The notes under the pieces were generated by a model that searched no databases, was not told where the DNA came from, and worked only from the letters and a program-made list of their open reading frames with translations. The translations under genes and the position numbers were made by a program. A stretch of DNA of 64,000 bases from Neptuniibacter victor (GTDB taxonomy: Bacteria; Pseudomonadota; Gammaproteobacteria; Pseudomonadales; Balneatricaceae): assembly GCA_027943745.1 (NCBI GenBank), contig AP025763.1, forward strand, positions 2,790,001 through 2,854,000. The letters run 5' to 3'. This document shows, piece after piece, positions 1 through 9,043 of this stretch (within the stretch, counting starts at the first letter, position 1; each line of letters opens with the position of its first letter).

Positions 1-1457
1 TAGACGAAGATGAACAGGTCTATTACCGTATTGTCGTTTCAGAAGATCGCACAAAGCTGCTTGGCTCCGTTCTGGTTGGGGATAACAGTAAATATGACAC
101 CCTACTGCAATACGCACTTAATGGCATTGATCTACCCGACAAGCCTCAGCTATTAATCTTACCATCAACGGATGGTGCTGCCGCGCCCGCGCTTGGCCCT
201 GACGCCCTACCTGATGACGCTACCATTTGCTCTTGCCTCAATGTCACAAAAGGACAGATATGCTGCTCCATTGATAAGGGTGCGGCAACGGTCGGTGATG
301 TTAAAGAGGTTACGAAAGCGGCCTCTGGCTGTGGTGGCTGCGCAGCCATGCTGAAAAACCTCGTAGATCATGAGTTAGAAAAACGTGGCGTAGAAGTTAA
401 TAAAGATATCTGTGAGCACTTTGCTTACACCCGTGAAGAGCTCTATCACATCGTCCGTGTCGAAGGTATTCGAAGCTTCTCAGATCTTTTAGAAAAACAC
501 GGCAAAGGATTAGGTTGCGATATTTGTAAGCCTGCTGCGGGCTCTATCCTGGCATCATGCTGGAATGAGCACATCATGGAAGAGCCATTGGTTAGCCTAC
601 AAGATACGAACGATAGCTTTATGGCCAACATGCAAAAAGATGGAACCTACTCAATCGTTCCTCGTATTGCTGGCGGCGAAATCACCCCAGATAAACTAAT
701 TGTATTAGGGCAAGTTGCCAAAAAATATAATTTATACACCAAAATCACCGGTGGGCAGCGGGTAGATCTATTCGGAGCACAACTCCATGAACTTCCGCTC
801 ATTTGGAAAGAACTGGTTGATGCCGGCTTTGAAACAGGCCACGCCTACGGTAAATCATTACGAACAGTTAAATCCTGCGTTGGAAGCACATGGTGCCGCT
901 TCGGCGTTAATGATAGTGCTGGAATGGCAATAAAACTTGAGAATCGCTACAAAGGTTTGAGAGCCCCTCACAAAATCAAGTTTGCGGTTTCGGGTTGTAC
1001 ACGCGAATGCGCTGAAGCACAAAGTAAAGATATTGGTGTCATTGCTACCGAAAATGGCTGGAACCTTTATGTTTGCGGCAACGGTGGCATGAAACCTCGT
1101 CATGCCGATCTATTCGCAACAGATTTAGACGATGAAACACTCGTCAAATATATTGATCGTGTTTTGATGTTCTATATCAAAACGGCTGATCGCTTACAGC
1201 GCACTTCTGTCTGGATGGAAAACATGGAGGGCGGCCTTGATTACCTTAAAGAGGTGATATTGGACGATAAGTTAGAAATTGCAGCGGAATTAGAATCACA
1301 GATGTCGCTAGTCGTCGGTACTTATCAATGCGAGTGGAAATCAACACTAGAAGATGAGGACAAACTGAAGCGGTTCCGTAGTGTGGTGAATAGTGATGAA
1401 CAAGCTGATCCACAAATAGTGCACATTATTGAACGCAATCAAATTCGCCCTGCTTAA
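1..1457 (+). CDS. nirB: Nitrite reductase [NAD(P)H] large subunit, C-terminal part (5' end outside window)
   Basis: Assimilatory or detoxifying cytoplasmic nitrite reductase: NADH-driven six-electron reduction of nitrite to ammonium at sirohaem. The reading frame is open from the left edge, so the N-terminal FAD/NAD domain is missing. Visible are a BFD-like [2Fe-2S] domain (CSCLNVTKGQI followed by CGGC), then the ferredoxin-like and sirohaem/4Fe-4S domains with the ligand motifs CVGSTWCRFG and SGCTRECAEAQ plus CGNGG. An internal ATG at 348 follows the BFD domain directly and is not the true start. nirD follows 31 bp downstream, as is usual. No regulatory region is visible because the promoter lies outside the window. 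Confidence 0.95.
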   Translation, partial: DEDEQVYYRIVVSEDRTKLLGSVLVGDNSKYDTLLQYALNGIDLPDKPQLLILPSTDGAAAPALGPDALPDDATICSCLNVTKGQICCSIDKGAATVGDVKEVTKAASGCGGCAAMLKNLVDHELEKRGVEVNKDICEHFAYTREELYHIVRVEGIRSFSDLLEKHGKGLGCDICKPAAGSILASCWNEHIMEEPLVSLQDTNDSFMANMQKDGTYSIVPRIAGGEITPDKLIVLGQVAKKYNLYTKITGGQRVDLFGAQLHELPLIWKELVDAGFETGHAYGKSLRTVKSCVGSTWCRFGVNDSAGMAIKLENRYKGLRAPHKIKFAVSGCTRECAEAQSKDIGVIATENGWNLYVCGNGGMKPRHADLFATDLDDETLVKYIDRVLMFYIKTADRLQRTSVWMENMEGGLDYLKEVILDDKLEIAAELESQMSLVVGTYQCEWKSTLEDEDKLKRFRSVVNSDEQADPQIVHIIERNQIRPA

Positions 1458-1488
1458 CACGACTTAAAGCAACTATAGGAGATTAGCT

Positions 1489-1836
1489 ATGACTTCAAAT
1501 CCAAGTGCAGACTGGACCAAACTTTGCGATAAAAATGATCTTATTGCTCACTCAGGTATAGCGGCAGTCTACCAAGGGCAACAAATTGCATTGTTCTATA
1601 TGCCTAACTACGAAAATGAGATTTTTGCGATCGGTAATAATGATCCGTTTAGTGGTGCAAATATACTGGCACGTGGGCTTATTGGAGATCTAAAAGGAGA
1701 ACCGATGGTCGCCTCTCCTCTGTATAAACAACATTTCTCTCTTAATTCTGGCACATGTTTTGAAGATGAAGAGGTTCGTGTACCTGTTTGGCCTGTCCGA
1801 ATTCAAGGAGAAAACGTCGAGATTATGTCCGCATAA
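1489..1836 (+). CDS. nirD: Nitrite reductase [NAD(P)H] small subunit
   Basis: Small partner of NirB, 115 aa, with a Rieske-like fold. The segment DPFSGANILARGLIGDLKGE and the following SPLYKQHFSLNSG match proteobacterial NirD, which has the fold but not the Cys/His cluster ligands. No CxH...CxxH pair is present here either. The start follows the RBS taggaga, 31 bp after nirB, so the two are cotranscribed. A strong hairpin terminator lies about 110 bp beyond the stop. Confidence 0.93.
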   Translation: MTSNPSADWTKLCDKNDLIAHSGIAAVYQGQQIALFYMPNYENEIFAIGNNDPFSGANILARGLIGDLKGEPMVASPLYKQHFSLNSGTCFEDEEVRVPVWPVRIQGENVEIMSA

Positions 1837-1920
1837 AAGAGTTTTCTGCGAGAAAAACTTACTCACGGAAGGGTAAGTCTGCTCTGAAATGACTCATACC
1901 CATACATTCTAGAGCAATGC

Positions 1921-1972
1921 TCCAATGCCTAGCATTGGACATTTTATCGCAGGCCTCGGCCTGCGTTTTTTT
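1921..1972 (+). terminator. Double hairpin terminator after nirBD
   Basis: A perfect 8-bp stem (tccaatgc/gcattgga, 1921-1939) is followed by a second stem, gcaggcc/ggcctgc (1949-1964), and a run of seven T. The T-run reaches into the last codon of the oppositely transcribed receiver gene. Confidence 0.85.
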
Positions 1973-3122
1973 ATTCTGACTTTGCGTCTTTCAATGCTTG
2001 AAGGTTATGACCCATCTTATACAACAACATATCCCTATCAACGGGCTTAAGCATAACCTCGTGTACTCCTTGCTTCATCGCTTCTTTAGCATTTTGAGTA
2101 TCGCCAGGCTTAGCTAATACCATAATTCGCGTATTAACCATCTCCTCGTCTTGCTTAATTTGATCGATAACAAATAACGCGCTCATGTCAGGGAGTGTAA
2201 GATCAATCAAAACCACATCGGGTTTCCAGTTTTTCAGTAACTTCATCGCATGTGTAGCACAACCTGATATTTGCGCTTTATAACCACCTGAATCCAAAAT
2301 CGACTTTATCTTATCTCGCTGCTCTATTTCATCCTCAAGCAACAAGATATTACTATCATCGAATACAACTGTTTCATCACTTTCCAGGCGAGTTTTTTTC
2401 AATTGTGCAGAATCTGAAACCGTTTTAACTTTTTCCTGCAATTGCTGGTTAACCGTTCTCTGGTGCTCACCAACTTCTCTAATATGACCTTGAGTATGTT
2501 CCTCAATAAGATTACTAATACCTTGCCTCTGGGAAGGTGTAATGACCTCATCGGTGATAATTTTGTCTTTCATCCGCTCCATGGAAAGCGACATAACTTG
2601 CATTAGCTTCTGATAACTTTCTTCATTCAGATCGGAGATTTCACTATCGCAGCTGATGATTTGATCAAAATAATCGCATAAGTTTTCAACACTGAAAGAC
2701 TCAATATTAAAAATCCCACGCTCCTGTTGGGCTCTACGAATGAATCTCAAACGAAGCAATAGGTGGTAAGGGTCGTAGAGAGGCTTAACGATAAAATAAT
2801 CATCGAAGACATCTTTATTACAAATAGTAAATGCATCCTTGAGTTCTTCTCGGCTGCAAAACACCATTTTTCTAAATAAAATTTTGTCGATATTTTTCTT
2901 TGCACTCAGCAGGTGCAGATAGAAAACTTCATTGTCTTGAATAGTGTTTAAACCCATTAAGAGCACATCTATTTTATGCTCGACAATAAGCTTAACCGCC
3001 TCATCTTCTGTGGAGGTTATATAAAAGCGTGGGAAATGCCTCTTAACCATATTGCATAGAGACTCAATTTCATCGGTAGATTTGACTACTAACAAAATGG
3101 AAAACCGTTGTCCTGATTCCAT
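1971..3122 (-). CDS. Response regulator with two receiver-like domains, no output domain
   Basis: A 383-aa cytoplasmic signalling protein. The C-terminal ~120 residues form a canonical CheY-like receiver: acidic pair in LLLEDEIEQ, phospho-acceptor Asp in VVLIDLTLPDM and the conserved Lys in MLKPVD. The switch Ser/Thr position is Ala (MVLAKPG). The N-terminal ~120 residues (ILLVVKSTDEIESL...VLLMGLN) have receiver-like spacing but lack the acceptor Asp, so this is probably a degenerate receiver. The middle (~130-250) is helical and may be a linker or docking segment. No DNA-binding or enzymatic output is visible. The phosphodonor kinase is not adjacent. Confidence 0.8.
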   Translation of the reverse strand: MESGQRFSILLVVKSTDEIESLCNMVKRHFPRFYITSTEDEAVKLIVEHKIDVLLMGLNTIQDNEVFYLHLLSAKKNIDKILFRKMVFCSREELKDAFTICNKDVFDDYFIVKPLYDPYHLLLRLRFIRRAQQERGIFNIESFSVENLCDYFDQIISCDSEISDLNEESYQKLMQVMSLSMERMKDKIITDEVITPSQRQGISNLIEEHTQGHIREVGEHQRTVNQQLQEKVKTVSDSAQLKKTRLESDETVVFDDSNILLLEDEIEQRDKIKSILDSGGYKAQISGCATHAMKLLKNWKPDVVLIDLTLPDMSALFVIDQIKQDEEMVNTRIMVLAKPGDTQNAKEAMKQGVHEVMLKPVDRDMLLYKMGHNLQALKDAKSE

Positions 3123-3209
3123 TTGTTACCCTCCCCACTCTTTATTCAATATTTATTAATAGTATTCTAATATCACTCCCTGATATATGCGTCATGTTCA
3201 TCTAGTTAA

Positions 3210-3803
3210 TTAGGCTATAGAACCCAGTGTAAAGGCTTTTCCTTGACTATTAATGACCAGCGTCAATTCTCCTGCCACTTCAATTTCATCAGCCATGGCC
3301 GCAAGCTCATAAAAAACATTCCTATGAATAAGACCTTTCATACCAAACCTAACGTCAATATAAGGAGAAGGTTCACCCGTTTCATCAGATTGCTCCACCC
3401 AAAGGCGATGCTCTTCACCCAGTATTACTTCATCGCCAGTACTACTGGTAAAACATAACGCAGGACCAAGCTCAGATTCTCGAACCTCCATAGCCGTAAA
3501 TAAAAAGGGGGCATCGTCCACCTGAATACCAATTTTTTCGACGGGCGTCTTAAGATAGTGCTTACCATCTTCTAACCATAAGACCGATGAAAAGAGCTTA
3601 ACCATCGCCAGGCGGCCGATAGGTGTCCCCATATAGAACCAACGCCCGTCTCTCGCAATGCGCATATCAATATCACCACAAAAATCGGGATTCCATTTAT
3701 CAACAGGAGGAATTCCACTACCGGACTCTTTGATGGCCTTGCTTGCCTTTGCTAAATCAAACTGATTTTCAGTCAAATCCAGACTCTCTTTTTTATTGCT
3801 CAT
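3210..3803 (-). CDS. DUF1285 family protein
   Basis: A 197-aa soluble protein of the DUF1285 family. The recognisable segments are the WNPDFCGDIDMRIARDGRW block, the following YMGTPIGR, and the later KIGIQVDDAPFLFTAMEV. No signal peptide or membrane segment is seen. The function of the family is not established. It lies 87 bp upstream of the receiver gene on the same strand and may be cotranscribed with it, with no direct functional link visible. Confidence 0.85.
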   Translation of the reverse strand: MSNKKESLDLTENQFDLAKASKAIKESGSGIPPVDKWNPDFCGDIDMRIARDGRWFYMGTPIGRLAMVKLFSSVLWLEDGKHYLKTPVEKIGIQVDDAPFLFTAMEVRESELGPALCFTSSTGDEVILGEEHRLWVEQSDETGEPSPYIDVRFGMKGLIHRNVFYELAAMADEIEVAGELTLVINSQGKAFTLGSIA

Positions 3804-3917
3804 TAAATTTACTCAACACCGTTAGAGAAAATTTCATCTTATAACCTAACTACATGAAAATAATTAATTGTTAGAATAGTTAGTACTTAAAGCTTAGATA
3901 GAAAAGTAAAAACTACA

Positions 3918-4871
3918 ATGAAACAGGATCTCAGAACAAAATTTGCTGACAGCAGTCGTGGAGTTTACCTTTTTGGTACAACACCTCCAAAAGCAACAAC
4001 GACTGATGAACTAGCATCGGGCATCGCGGACAAGCTACTTGACCGTTTACAACACGTCGAATACGACGGCTTAATCGTCTACGATATTCAAGATGAAAGT
4101 AGCCGCATTGATATGCCGCGCCCATTCCCTTATATGCGTACCTTAGATCCTCGCGCTTATTCTAAACTTTTACGCGATAAATCTGAAAAAGCGATCATTA
4201 CCTATAAAAGCGTATCACAACGTGATGAAGCATCGTTTATTGAATGGTTAGATGAAGCCTGGAACGAATACGGCGTACGCGACACTGTACTCGTGGGTAG
4301 TCCATCCTCAGAGGGCGATATTCAATTAAGCCTTAACGATGCTTATAAAACGATCGCAAAGCACCCAGCTAATTTTCAGTTAGGTGGCGTCACCATTGCA
4401 GAGCGTCATGCATCGAAAGGTAATGAGCATGAACGGTTGATTAGTAAAACCGAGCAGGGCTGCGAGTTTTTCGTATCTCAAGCGGTATACAATGCGCAAG
4501 CAACGATCGATATGCTCAGTAGCTACGCTAGAAAATGTCGAGAGAACGGCACCAAGCCACAACGCGTTATCCTAACGTTCACCCCATGTGGTAGTACAAA
4601 AACCTTAGAGTTTATGGAGTGGTTAGGTATCTCCGTTCCTGAAGCAACTAAATTCAGGATTATGGACGCACATAGCCCGTTGCAAGAATCCATTCGCGTA
4701 TGCAGAAATAATTTAGAACAGATTCTTGAAGCCGTTATGCCTTTGGATATCCCAATTGGATTGAACATTGAAAGCTTAACCAACAGAAAAGAGGAAATTG
4801 ATGCCTCTATCCGTTTGTTTAAACTGCTTAAATCTATTGTTGATCTAAAACTAGCGGAAGCTGATCTTTAA
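3918..4871 (+). CDS. Methylenetetrahydrofolate reductase-like protein
   Basis: A 317-aa soluble protein with the outline of a MetF-like TIM barrel: VYLFGTTPPKATTTDE near the N-terminus, DGLIVYDIQDESSR as a second strand, then LGGVTIAERHASKGNEHERL and FFVSQAVYNAQATIDML, which resemble the folate/substrate region of MTHFR. It is shorter and divergent from canonical MetF, so folate activity is inferred rather than shown. It is transcribed alone and ends at a strong hairpin. The neighbouring DUF1285 gene is divergent (114 bp intergenic). Confidence 0.65.
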   Translation: MKQDLRTKFADSSRGVYLFGTTPPKATTTDELASGIADKLLDRLQHVEYDGLIVYDIQDESSRIDMPRPFPYMRTLDPRAYSKLLRDKSEKAIITYKSVSQRDEASFIEWLDEAWNEYGVRDTVLVGSPSSEGDIQLSLNDAYKTIAKHPANFQLGGVTIAERHASKGNEHERLISKTEQGCEFFVSQAVYNAQATIDMLSSYARKCRENGTKPQRVILTFTPCGSTKTLEFMEWLGISVPEATKFRIMDAHSPLQESIRVCRNNLEQILEAVMPLDIPIGLNIESLTNRKEEIDASIRLFKLLKSIVDLKLAEADL

Positions 4872-4893
4872 TAGCTAACCACTTGAAGAACAT

Positions 4894-4919
4894 AATAGGC
4901 CGCTTCATTGCGGCCTATT
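4894..4919. terminator. Convergent hairpin terminator
   Basis: A perfect 10-bp stem aataggccgc/gcggcctatt with a 6-nt loop lies between the MTHFR-like gene and the convergent 133-aa gene. T/A-rich flanks on both sides would let it work in both directions. Confidence 0.8.
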
Positions 4920-4946
4920 TGCTAATCGCACAAGGTATTTTAACCA

Positions 4947-5345
4947 TTACATCAACAACCGATTGACCTTGATCTGCTCCGTCGTATGCTTAAGATCATC
5001 CATCACCCGCTTCTTATACTCCTTAGACTTAACATTGACCGCCTCTTTTTGTCGTATCACAAGCCAATGATCCAAGCCTTCCTCGTTTGCGAGTAACGTT
5101 TTAAAGGCGACGGGGAAATCATCCTTAGTATCTATTTGAGAGATATCCACATCCCCCTTCAACAGAAACAGACGATCACCGGCCTCACAGCGCACTCTAG
5201 ATTCACTAAAATCAAACAGATGTAATGCATAATCGGAAGAAAAGCACATTGGCATATCCGCTGCTCTATCGCCGCTTGGCGCTATTCTCATCTTTCCGCC
5301 AACCTCTTCTTGCATCGCTAAGACATATGTTTCGATTTTCATCAT
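4947..5345 (-). CDS. Hypothetical protein
   Basis: A 132-aa soluble protein with no recognised domain. The RBS aaggagc sits just before two consecutive ATG codons (5345 and 5342), which decides the start over an upstream TTG. The C-terminal third is basic and helical (KSKEYKKRVMDDLKHTTEQIK). A central stretch, LFLLKGDVDISQID, may form a small beta domain. No signal peptide or membrane segment is seen. Transcription ends at the shared hairpin at 4894-4919. I do not recognise the family. Confidence 0.65.
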   Translation of the reverse strand: MMKIETYVLAMQEEVGGKMRIAPSGDRAADMPMCFSSDYALHLFDFSESRVRCEAGDRLFLLKGDVDISQIDTKDDFPVAFKTLLANEEGLDHWLVIRQKEAVNVKSKEYKKRVMDDLKHTTEQIKVNRLLM

Positions 5346-5785
5346 CAAGCTCCTTGATTAGTTTTCGGCAGCATCATCATCAGTGAATCCACTCCTCCGC
5401 GCTCAGCGAAGTAAGTACTACAAAAAACCATATCCATTTTTTGGTAGAAAAAAGAAGTGTAGACGGAGATATTGAAAAGACACATTTCACTTCATCACTA
5501 TTAATTAATTTCAATGCTACAAATTTTCCCCCCTCTATGCATCACTCTATAAAAGCGAGTGTTCACTCAAGTAATAAAGACCTCATTCTGCTATCCAGGC
5601 CAAAATTCTCTCCACATAGGCTGCTATAACCACATGAATAAACTTAATGTATCGCTTATTTAATTACATCGATAATTACAACTTGTTGCACAAAACAACA
5701 CAGATTGTTGCAATTTTAAATATTGCAAAAAAACACTAAATCCTTTAATTTTGACGCTTCGTCAGATTAAGAAGCAATTGAGCAG
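5346..5785. other. AT-rich intergenic region with repeated TTGTTGCA
   Basis: About 440 bp between two divergent genes, with no convincing reading frame. It holds TTGTTGCA at 5683-5690 and again at 5705-5712 (22-bp spacing, about two helical turns), followed by a weaker ATTGCA at 5722-5727. It also holds the tgacg-ctt-cgtca palindrome just before the TetR gene. Confidence 0.5.
5752..5764. promoter_or_regulatory. Candidate TetR operator 1 (tgacgcttcgtca)
   Basis: A 5-3-5 perfect palindrome 21 bp before the TetR start codon. An almost identical copy (tgacgtttcgtca) lies in front of the RND exporter gene at 6582-6594. Two matching palindromes in front of a regulator and its adjacent operon are typical of TetR autoregulation. 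Confidence 0.65.
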
Positions 5786-6529
5786 ATGAGCCCAAAAGTA
5801 ATTGACCACTGTGCACTAGAAGCACGTGAAGAAGAAATCATGAAAACAGCCCTCGATATTATTACCGAGTTAGGGGTTGCTGGGCTCACTATCGATAAAG
5901 TCGTTGCCAAAGTACCTTACTCGAAAGGTACTGTTTATAACCATTTCACCTGTAAAGAAGACCTACTCACAGGCCTTTGTAATCGCAGCGTCAGAAATGT
6001 AGCCGCACTATTTTGTAGAGCGGTCAATTTTGAGGGCAGTAGCAGAGAGCGAATATTTGCTATTGGTTATGCATATATGCTGCACTCGTTACTCAATCCT
6101 ACTGAGTTTATGTTGGTAATTTCAGCGAAAACCCCTTCAATTCGTGAAAAATCAACGGAAAAACGCCAAGAAGAACATTTGGCACTTGAGAGCAAACTCC
6201 TGGGGAGCATTCTGCAAATTATCTCCGCAGGCCTCTCTTCTGGAGAGTTAAACCTACAGCCTCATCTAAGCCCAGCTCAGGTTGCTTTCTCTTTATGGTC
6301 AATGTGTTTTGGTACTATCGCTCTCCTGCACGAAACACTTGATAGATGCAGTGTGCGTACCGAAATGAACCTAGAACGCGAGCTAATCAATCACAGTAAC
6401 CTTCTGTTAGATGGTCTTAATTGGCAGCCTTATACCCAAGACCACGACTGGGCGAACACTATATACAAATACAAAACAGAGCTGTTTCAAAACGAAGTTG
6501 AACAACTCAAATTATTGCAAAACGGTTAG
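5786..6529 (+). CDS. TetR family transcriptional regulator
   Basis: A 247-aa repressor-type protein. The N-terminal helix-turn-helix is clear: IMKTALDIITELGVAGLTID, then KVPYSKGTVYNHFTCKEDLL with the family's YNHF recognition-helix signature. The C-terminal ~180 residues form the ligand-binding and dimer domain and are not informative about ligand. It stands directly upstream of the RND/LolA-like/outer-membrane operon. The shared palindrome before both transcription units points to control of that operon and of itself. It ends at its own hairpin terminator, so the exporter operon needs a separate promoter. Confidence 0.9.
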   Translation: MSPKVIDHCALEAREEEIMKTALDIITELGVAGLTIDKVVAKVPYSKGTVYNHFTCKEDLLTGLCNRSVRNVAALFCRAVNFEGSSRERIFAIGYAYMLHSLLNPTEFMLVISAKTPSIREKSTEKRQEEHLALESKLLGSILQIISAGLSSGELNLQPHLSPAQVAFSLWSMCFGTIALLHETLDRCSVRTEMNLERELINHSNLLLDGLNWQPYTQDHDWANTIYKYKTELFQNEVEQLKLLQNG

Positions 6530-6543
6530 TAACAGACATGGTT

Positions 6544-6569
6544 AAAAGCGGTATGTGGCCGCTTTTTTT
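6544..6569 (+). terminator. Terminator after the TetR gene
   Basis: Stem aaaagcgg/ccgctttt with a 7-nt loop and a following T-run, 15 bp after the TetR stop codon. It separates the regulator transcript from the exporter operon. Confidence 0.8.
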
Positions 6570-6581
6570 AAACGGATTAAG

Positions 6582-6594
6582 TGACGTTTCGTCA
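6582..6594. promoter_or_regulatory. Candidate TetR operator 2 (tgacgtttcgtca)
   Basis: A 5-3-5 palindrome differing from the upstream copy at 5752-5764 in one spacer base. It lies 74 bp before the likely ATG of the RND exporter, in the short gap after the TetR terminator. Confidence 0.65.
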
Positions 6595-6667
6595 TCTTTA
6601 AAACTTAAACTATCACAAGTTGCCACTAGAGCAACCAACCCCCGAAAAGGGAACCTGGAGAAGGAAA

Positions 6668-9043
6668 ATGAAAGAGCGTCTTTTCCGATTTGTGCTTGAT
6701 CGTCCAGTTTGGGTCATCTTGCTCTCTATGCTGTTTGTTTTTGGTGCTGCCTACGGCGCCAAAAATCTGGTCTTCAAAAGCGACTATCGCGTGTTTTTCA
6801 GTGAGGAAAACCCTCAGCTGACAGCATTCGAATCGATGCAGAAGATTTATAGTAAAAGTGACAATATCGCTTTTATCATTTCGCCAAATGACGGCGAAGT
6901 ATTTACACCTAAAACGCTAAAAGCAATCCAAGAACTTACCACTGAATCTTGGCAAGTGCCGTTTTCTACTCGCGTAGACTCAATCACTAACTTCCAACAC
7001 ACCTGGTCTGAAGAAGACGATATGTTTGTGGAAGACTTAGTGTTAGATGCGGAAACGGTGACTAATGCTGATATGCCGCGCTTAAAAGAGATTGCCGTTA
7101 ACGAACCTCTTCTTCTGCACAAACTTATTTCACCGGAAGCTCACGTCACTGTTGTAAACGTGACGGTACAACTGCCAGGTATCAATCCTGTAGAGGAAGT
7201 CCCTCAGGTTGTTACGAAAGTTCGTGAAATGAAAGCGCAATTTATCGAACAGAATCCAGATATTACCGTTCATCTTTCCGGCATGGTCATGATGAACAAT
7301 AGCTTCGCTGAATCATCGTTAAGTGATAATGCTACCCTCGTGCCCATCATGTTTGGTGTTGTGCTTCTGGGCATGATCTTCTTACTACGTACATTTAGTG
7401 GTACTTTTGCAACGGTCATCATCATTATCTTCACTATTGTTTCGACAATGGGATTGGCCGGCCATACGGGATTCTTCCTGACAGGTCCCTCTTCTACGAC
7501 ACCGATTATGGTGCTAACGCTTGCAGTGGCAGATTGTATTCATATCTTGACCACGATGTTCTATGAGATGCGTCAAGGTGTAGAGAAGAAGAAAGCGATT
7601 CAAGACAGCTTGCGTATTAACTTCCAGCCTATTTTCTTAACCAGTGTCACAACCGCGATTGGCTTCCTAAGCTTGAACTTTTCGGATTCCCCTCCGTTTA
7701 GGGATTTAGGAAATATGGTTGCCGCTGGCGTTATGCTTGCGTTCATTTTTTCGATCACCCTATTCCCAGCAATGCTTAGCCTGTTACCACTTCGCGTTAA
7801 GCAGATACAGGAAGGCAAGAACGACTTTATGCATAAACTTGCAGACTTTGTTGTTCACAATCGAAAAGTGCTTCTGCCCAGCATGTCAGCCATCATGATC
7901 GCTATCATCGTCTTTATGCCTCAAAATGAGCTAAACGATGACTTCGTGAAATACTTTGACCAAACCGTTCCATTTAGACAAGCAACGGATTACATGCAGG
8001 ATAATTTGTCTGGTATGTCGACCATGGAAATATCCATCGAGACAGGCGAGGCAAGCGGTATTAATGATCCAAAGTACCTTCACGCTATTGGTAATTTGAC
8101 CGAATGGTTACGTGCTCAGCCAGAAACCGATCACGTAAACTCGCTTTCGGACATCATCAAACGTTTAAACAAGAACATGCACGGTGATGACCCAAGCTAT
8201 TACAAACTACCGTCGGATCGAGAGCTTTCAGCACAGTACCTTTTGCTTTATGAGATGTCTCTGCCCTACGGTTTAGATCTCAATAACCAGCTTAATGTCG
8301 ACAAGTCGTCTACCCGTGTTATTGCAACTTTCCGTAATTTAACCAGTACAGAACAGATCGAAATTGAAGAACGTATTTATGCTTGGTTTGCCGAAAACGC
8401 ATCAAGCTATGACGTTGAAATTGCTAGCCCTAGCTTGATGTTTGCCCACATCGGACAACGTAACATTGTTAGTATGCTGCTGGGCACAACCATCGCTTTA
8501 GTACTAATCTCGTTGATCCTTGGCTTTGCACTCAAATCAGTAAAATTTGGTTTTATCAGCTTAATCCCAAATATCGCACCCGCTGCGATGGGCTTTGGCA
8601 TTTGGTACCTTATCGATGGCCAAGTCGGCTTAGCATTATCAGTCGTTGCAGGCATGACATTAGGGATTATTGTTGACGATACCGTGCACTTCTTAAGTAA
8701 ATACCTACACGCTCGAAGAGATCGTAATAAAGATCCTAAAGCAGCAGTTGGCTATGCATTTGCTAGCGTAGGCCGAGCACTTTGGGTCACAACAATCGTA
8801 CTGGTCGCAGGTTTCATGGTCCTCGCGCAGTCTAGCTTTAAGCTTAATGCTGATATGGGTCTACTTACTGCGATTACTATCTTTGTTGCTCTGGTAGTAG
8901 ATTTCTTATTCCTACCCGCGTTATTGATGAAATTAGATAAAGACAAACAACCTGAAAGCACTACACAAACACCGACTAATACCAATTCACCGGCCAATAC
9001 TACCGAGGGAGACGATAATGACTCTGTTAAACAAATCGCTTAA
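6668..9043 (+). CDS. RND superfamily exporter (MMPL/HpnN-like)
   Basis: A 791-aa inner-membrane protein with the duplicated RND layout: one N-terminal membrane helix (VWVILLSMLFVFGAAYGA), a large periplasmic domain, five clustered helices from about residue 220 to 380, then the same pattern again in the second half (from about residue 400, closing with helices after 600). This size and form fit proton-driven lipid or hydrophobe exporters (COG1033) rather than the ~1000-aa drug pumps. ATG at 6668 is chosen because ggagaagg precedes it; an in-frame TTG at 6620 has no RBS. The next gene overlaps its end by 26 bp, so the products are likely coupled. Substrate unknown. Confidence 0.85.
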   Translation: MKERLFRFVLDRPVWVILLSMLFVFGAAYGAKNLVFKSDYRVFFSEENPQLTAFESMQKIYSKSDNIAFIISPNDGEVFTPKTLKAIQELTTESWQVPFSTRVDSITNFQHTWSEEDDMFVEDLVLDAETVTNADMPRLKEIAVNEPLLLHKLISPEAHVTVVNVTVQLPGINPVEEVPQVVTKVREMKAQFIEQNPDITVHLSGMVMMNNSFAESSLSDNATLVPIMFGVVLLGMIFLLRTFSGTFATVIIIIFTIVSTMGLAGHTGFFLTGPSSTTPIMVLTLAVADCIHILTTMFYEMRQGVEKKKAIQDSLRINFQPIFLTSVTTAIGFLSLNFSDSPPFRDLGNMVAAGVMLAFIFSITLFPAMLSLLPLRVKQIQEGKNDFMHKLADFVVHNRKVLLPSMSAIMIAIIVFMPQNELNDDFVKYFDQTVPFRQATDYMQDNLSGMSTMEISIETGEASGINDPKYLHAIGNLTEWLRAQPETDHVNSLSDIIKRLNKNMHGDDPSYYKLPSDRELSAQYLLLYEMSLPYGLDLNNQLNVDKSSTRVIATFRNLTSTEQIEIEERIYAWFAENASSYDVEIASPSLMFAHIGQRNIVSMLLGTTIALVLISLILGFALKSVKFGFISLIPNIAPAAMGFGIWYLIDGQVGLALSVVAGMTLGIIVDDTVHFLSKYLHARRDRNKDPKAAVGYAFASVGRALWVTTIVLVAGFMVLAQSSFKLNADMGLLTAITIFVALVVDFLFLPALLMKLDKDKQPESTTQTPTNTNSPANTTEGDDNDSVKQIA

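Noticed and set aside
6620-6667. TTG start giving a 16-residue longer RND exporter
   Set aside because: No RBS; ATG 6668 has ggagaagg immediately upstream.
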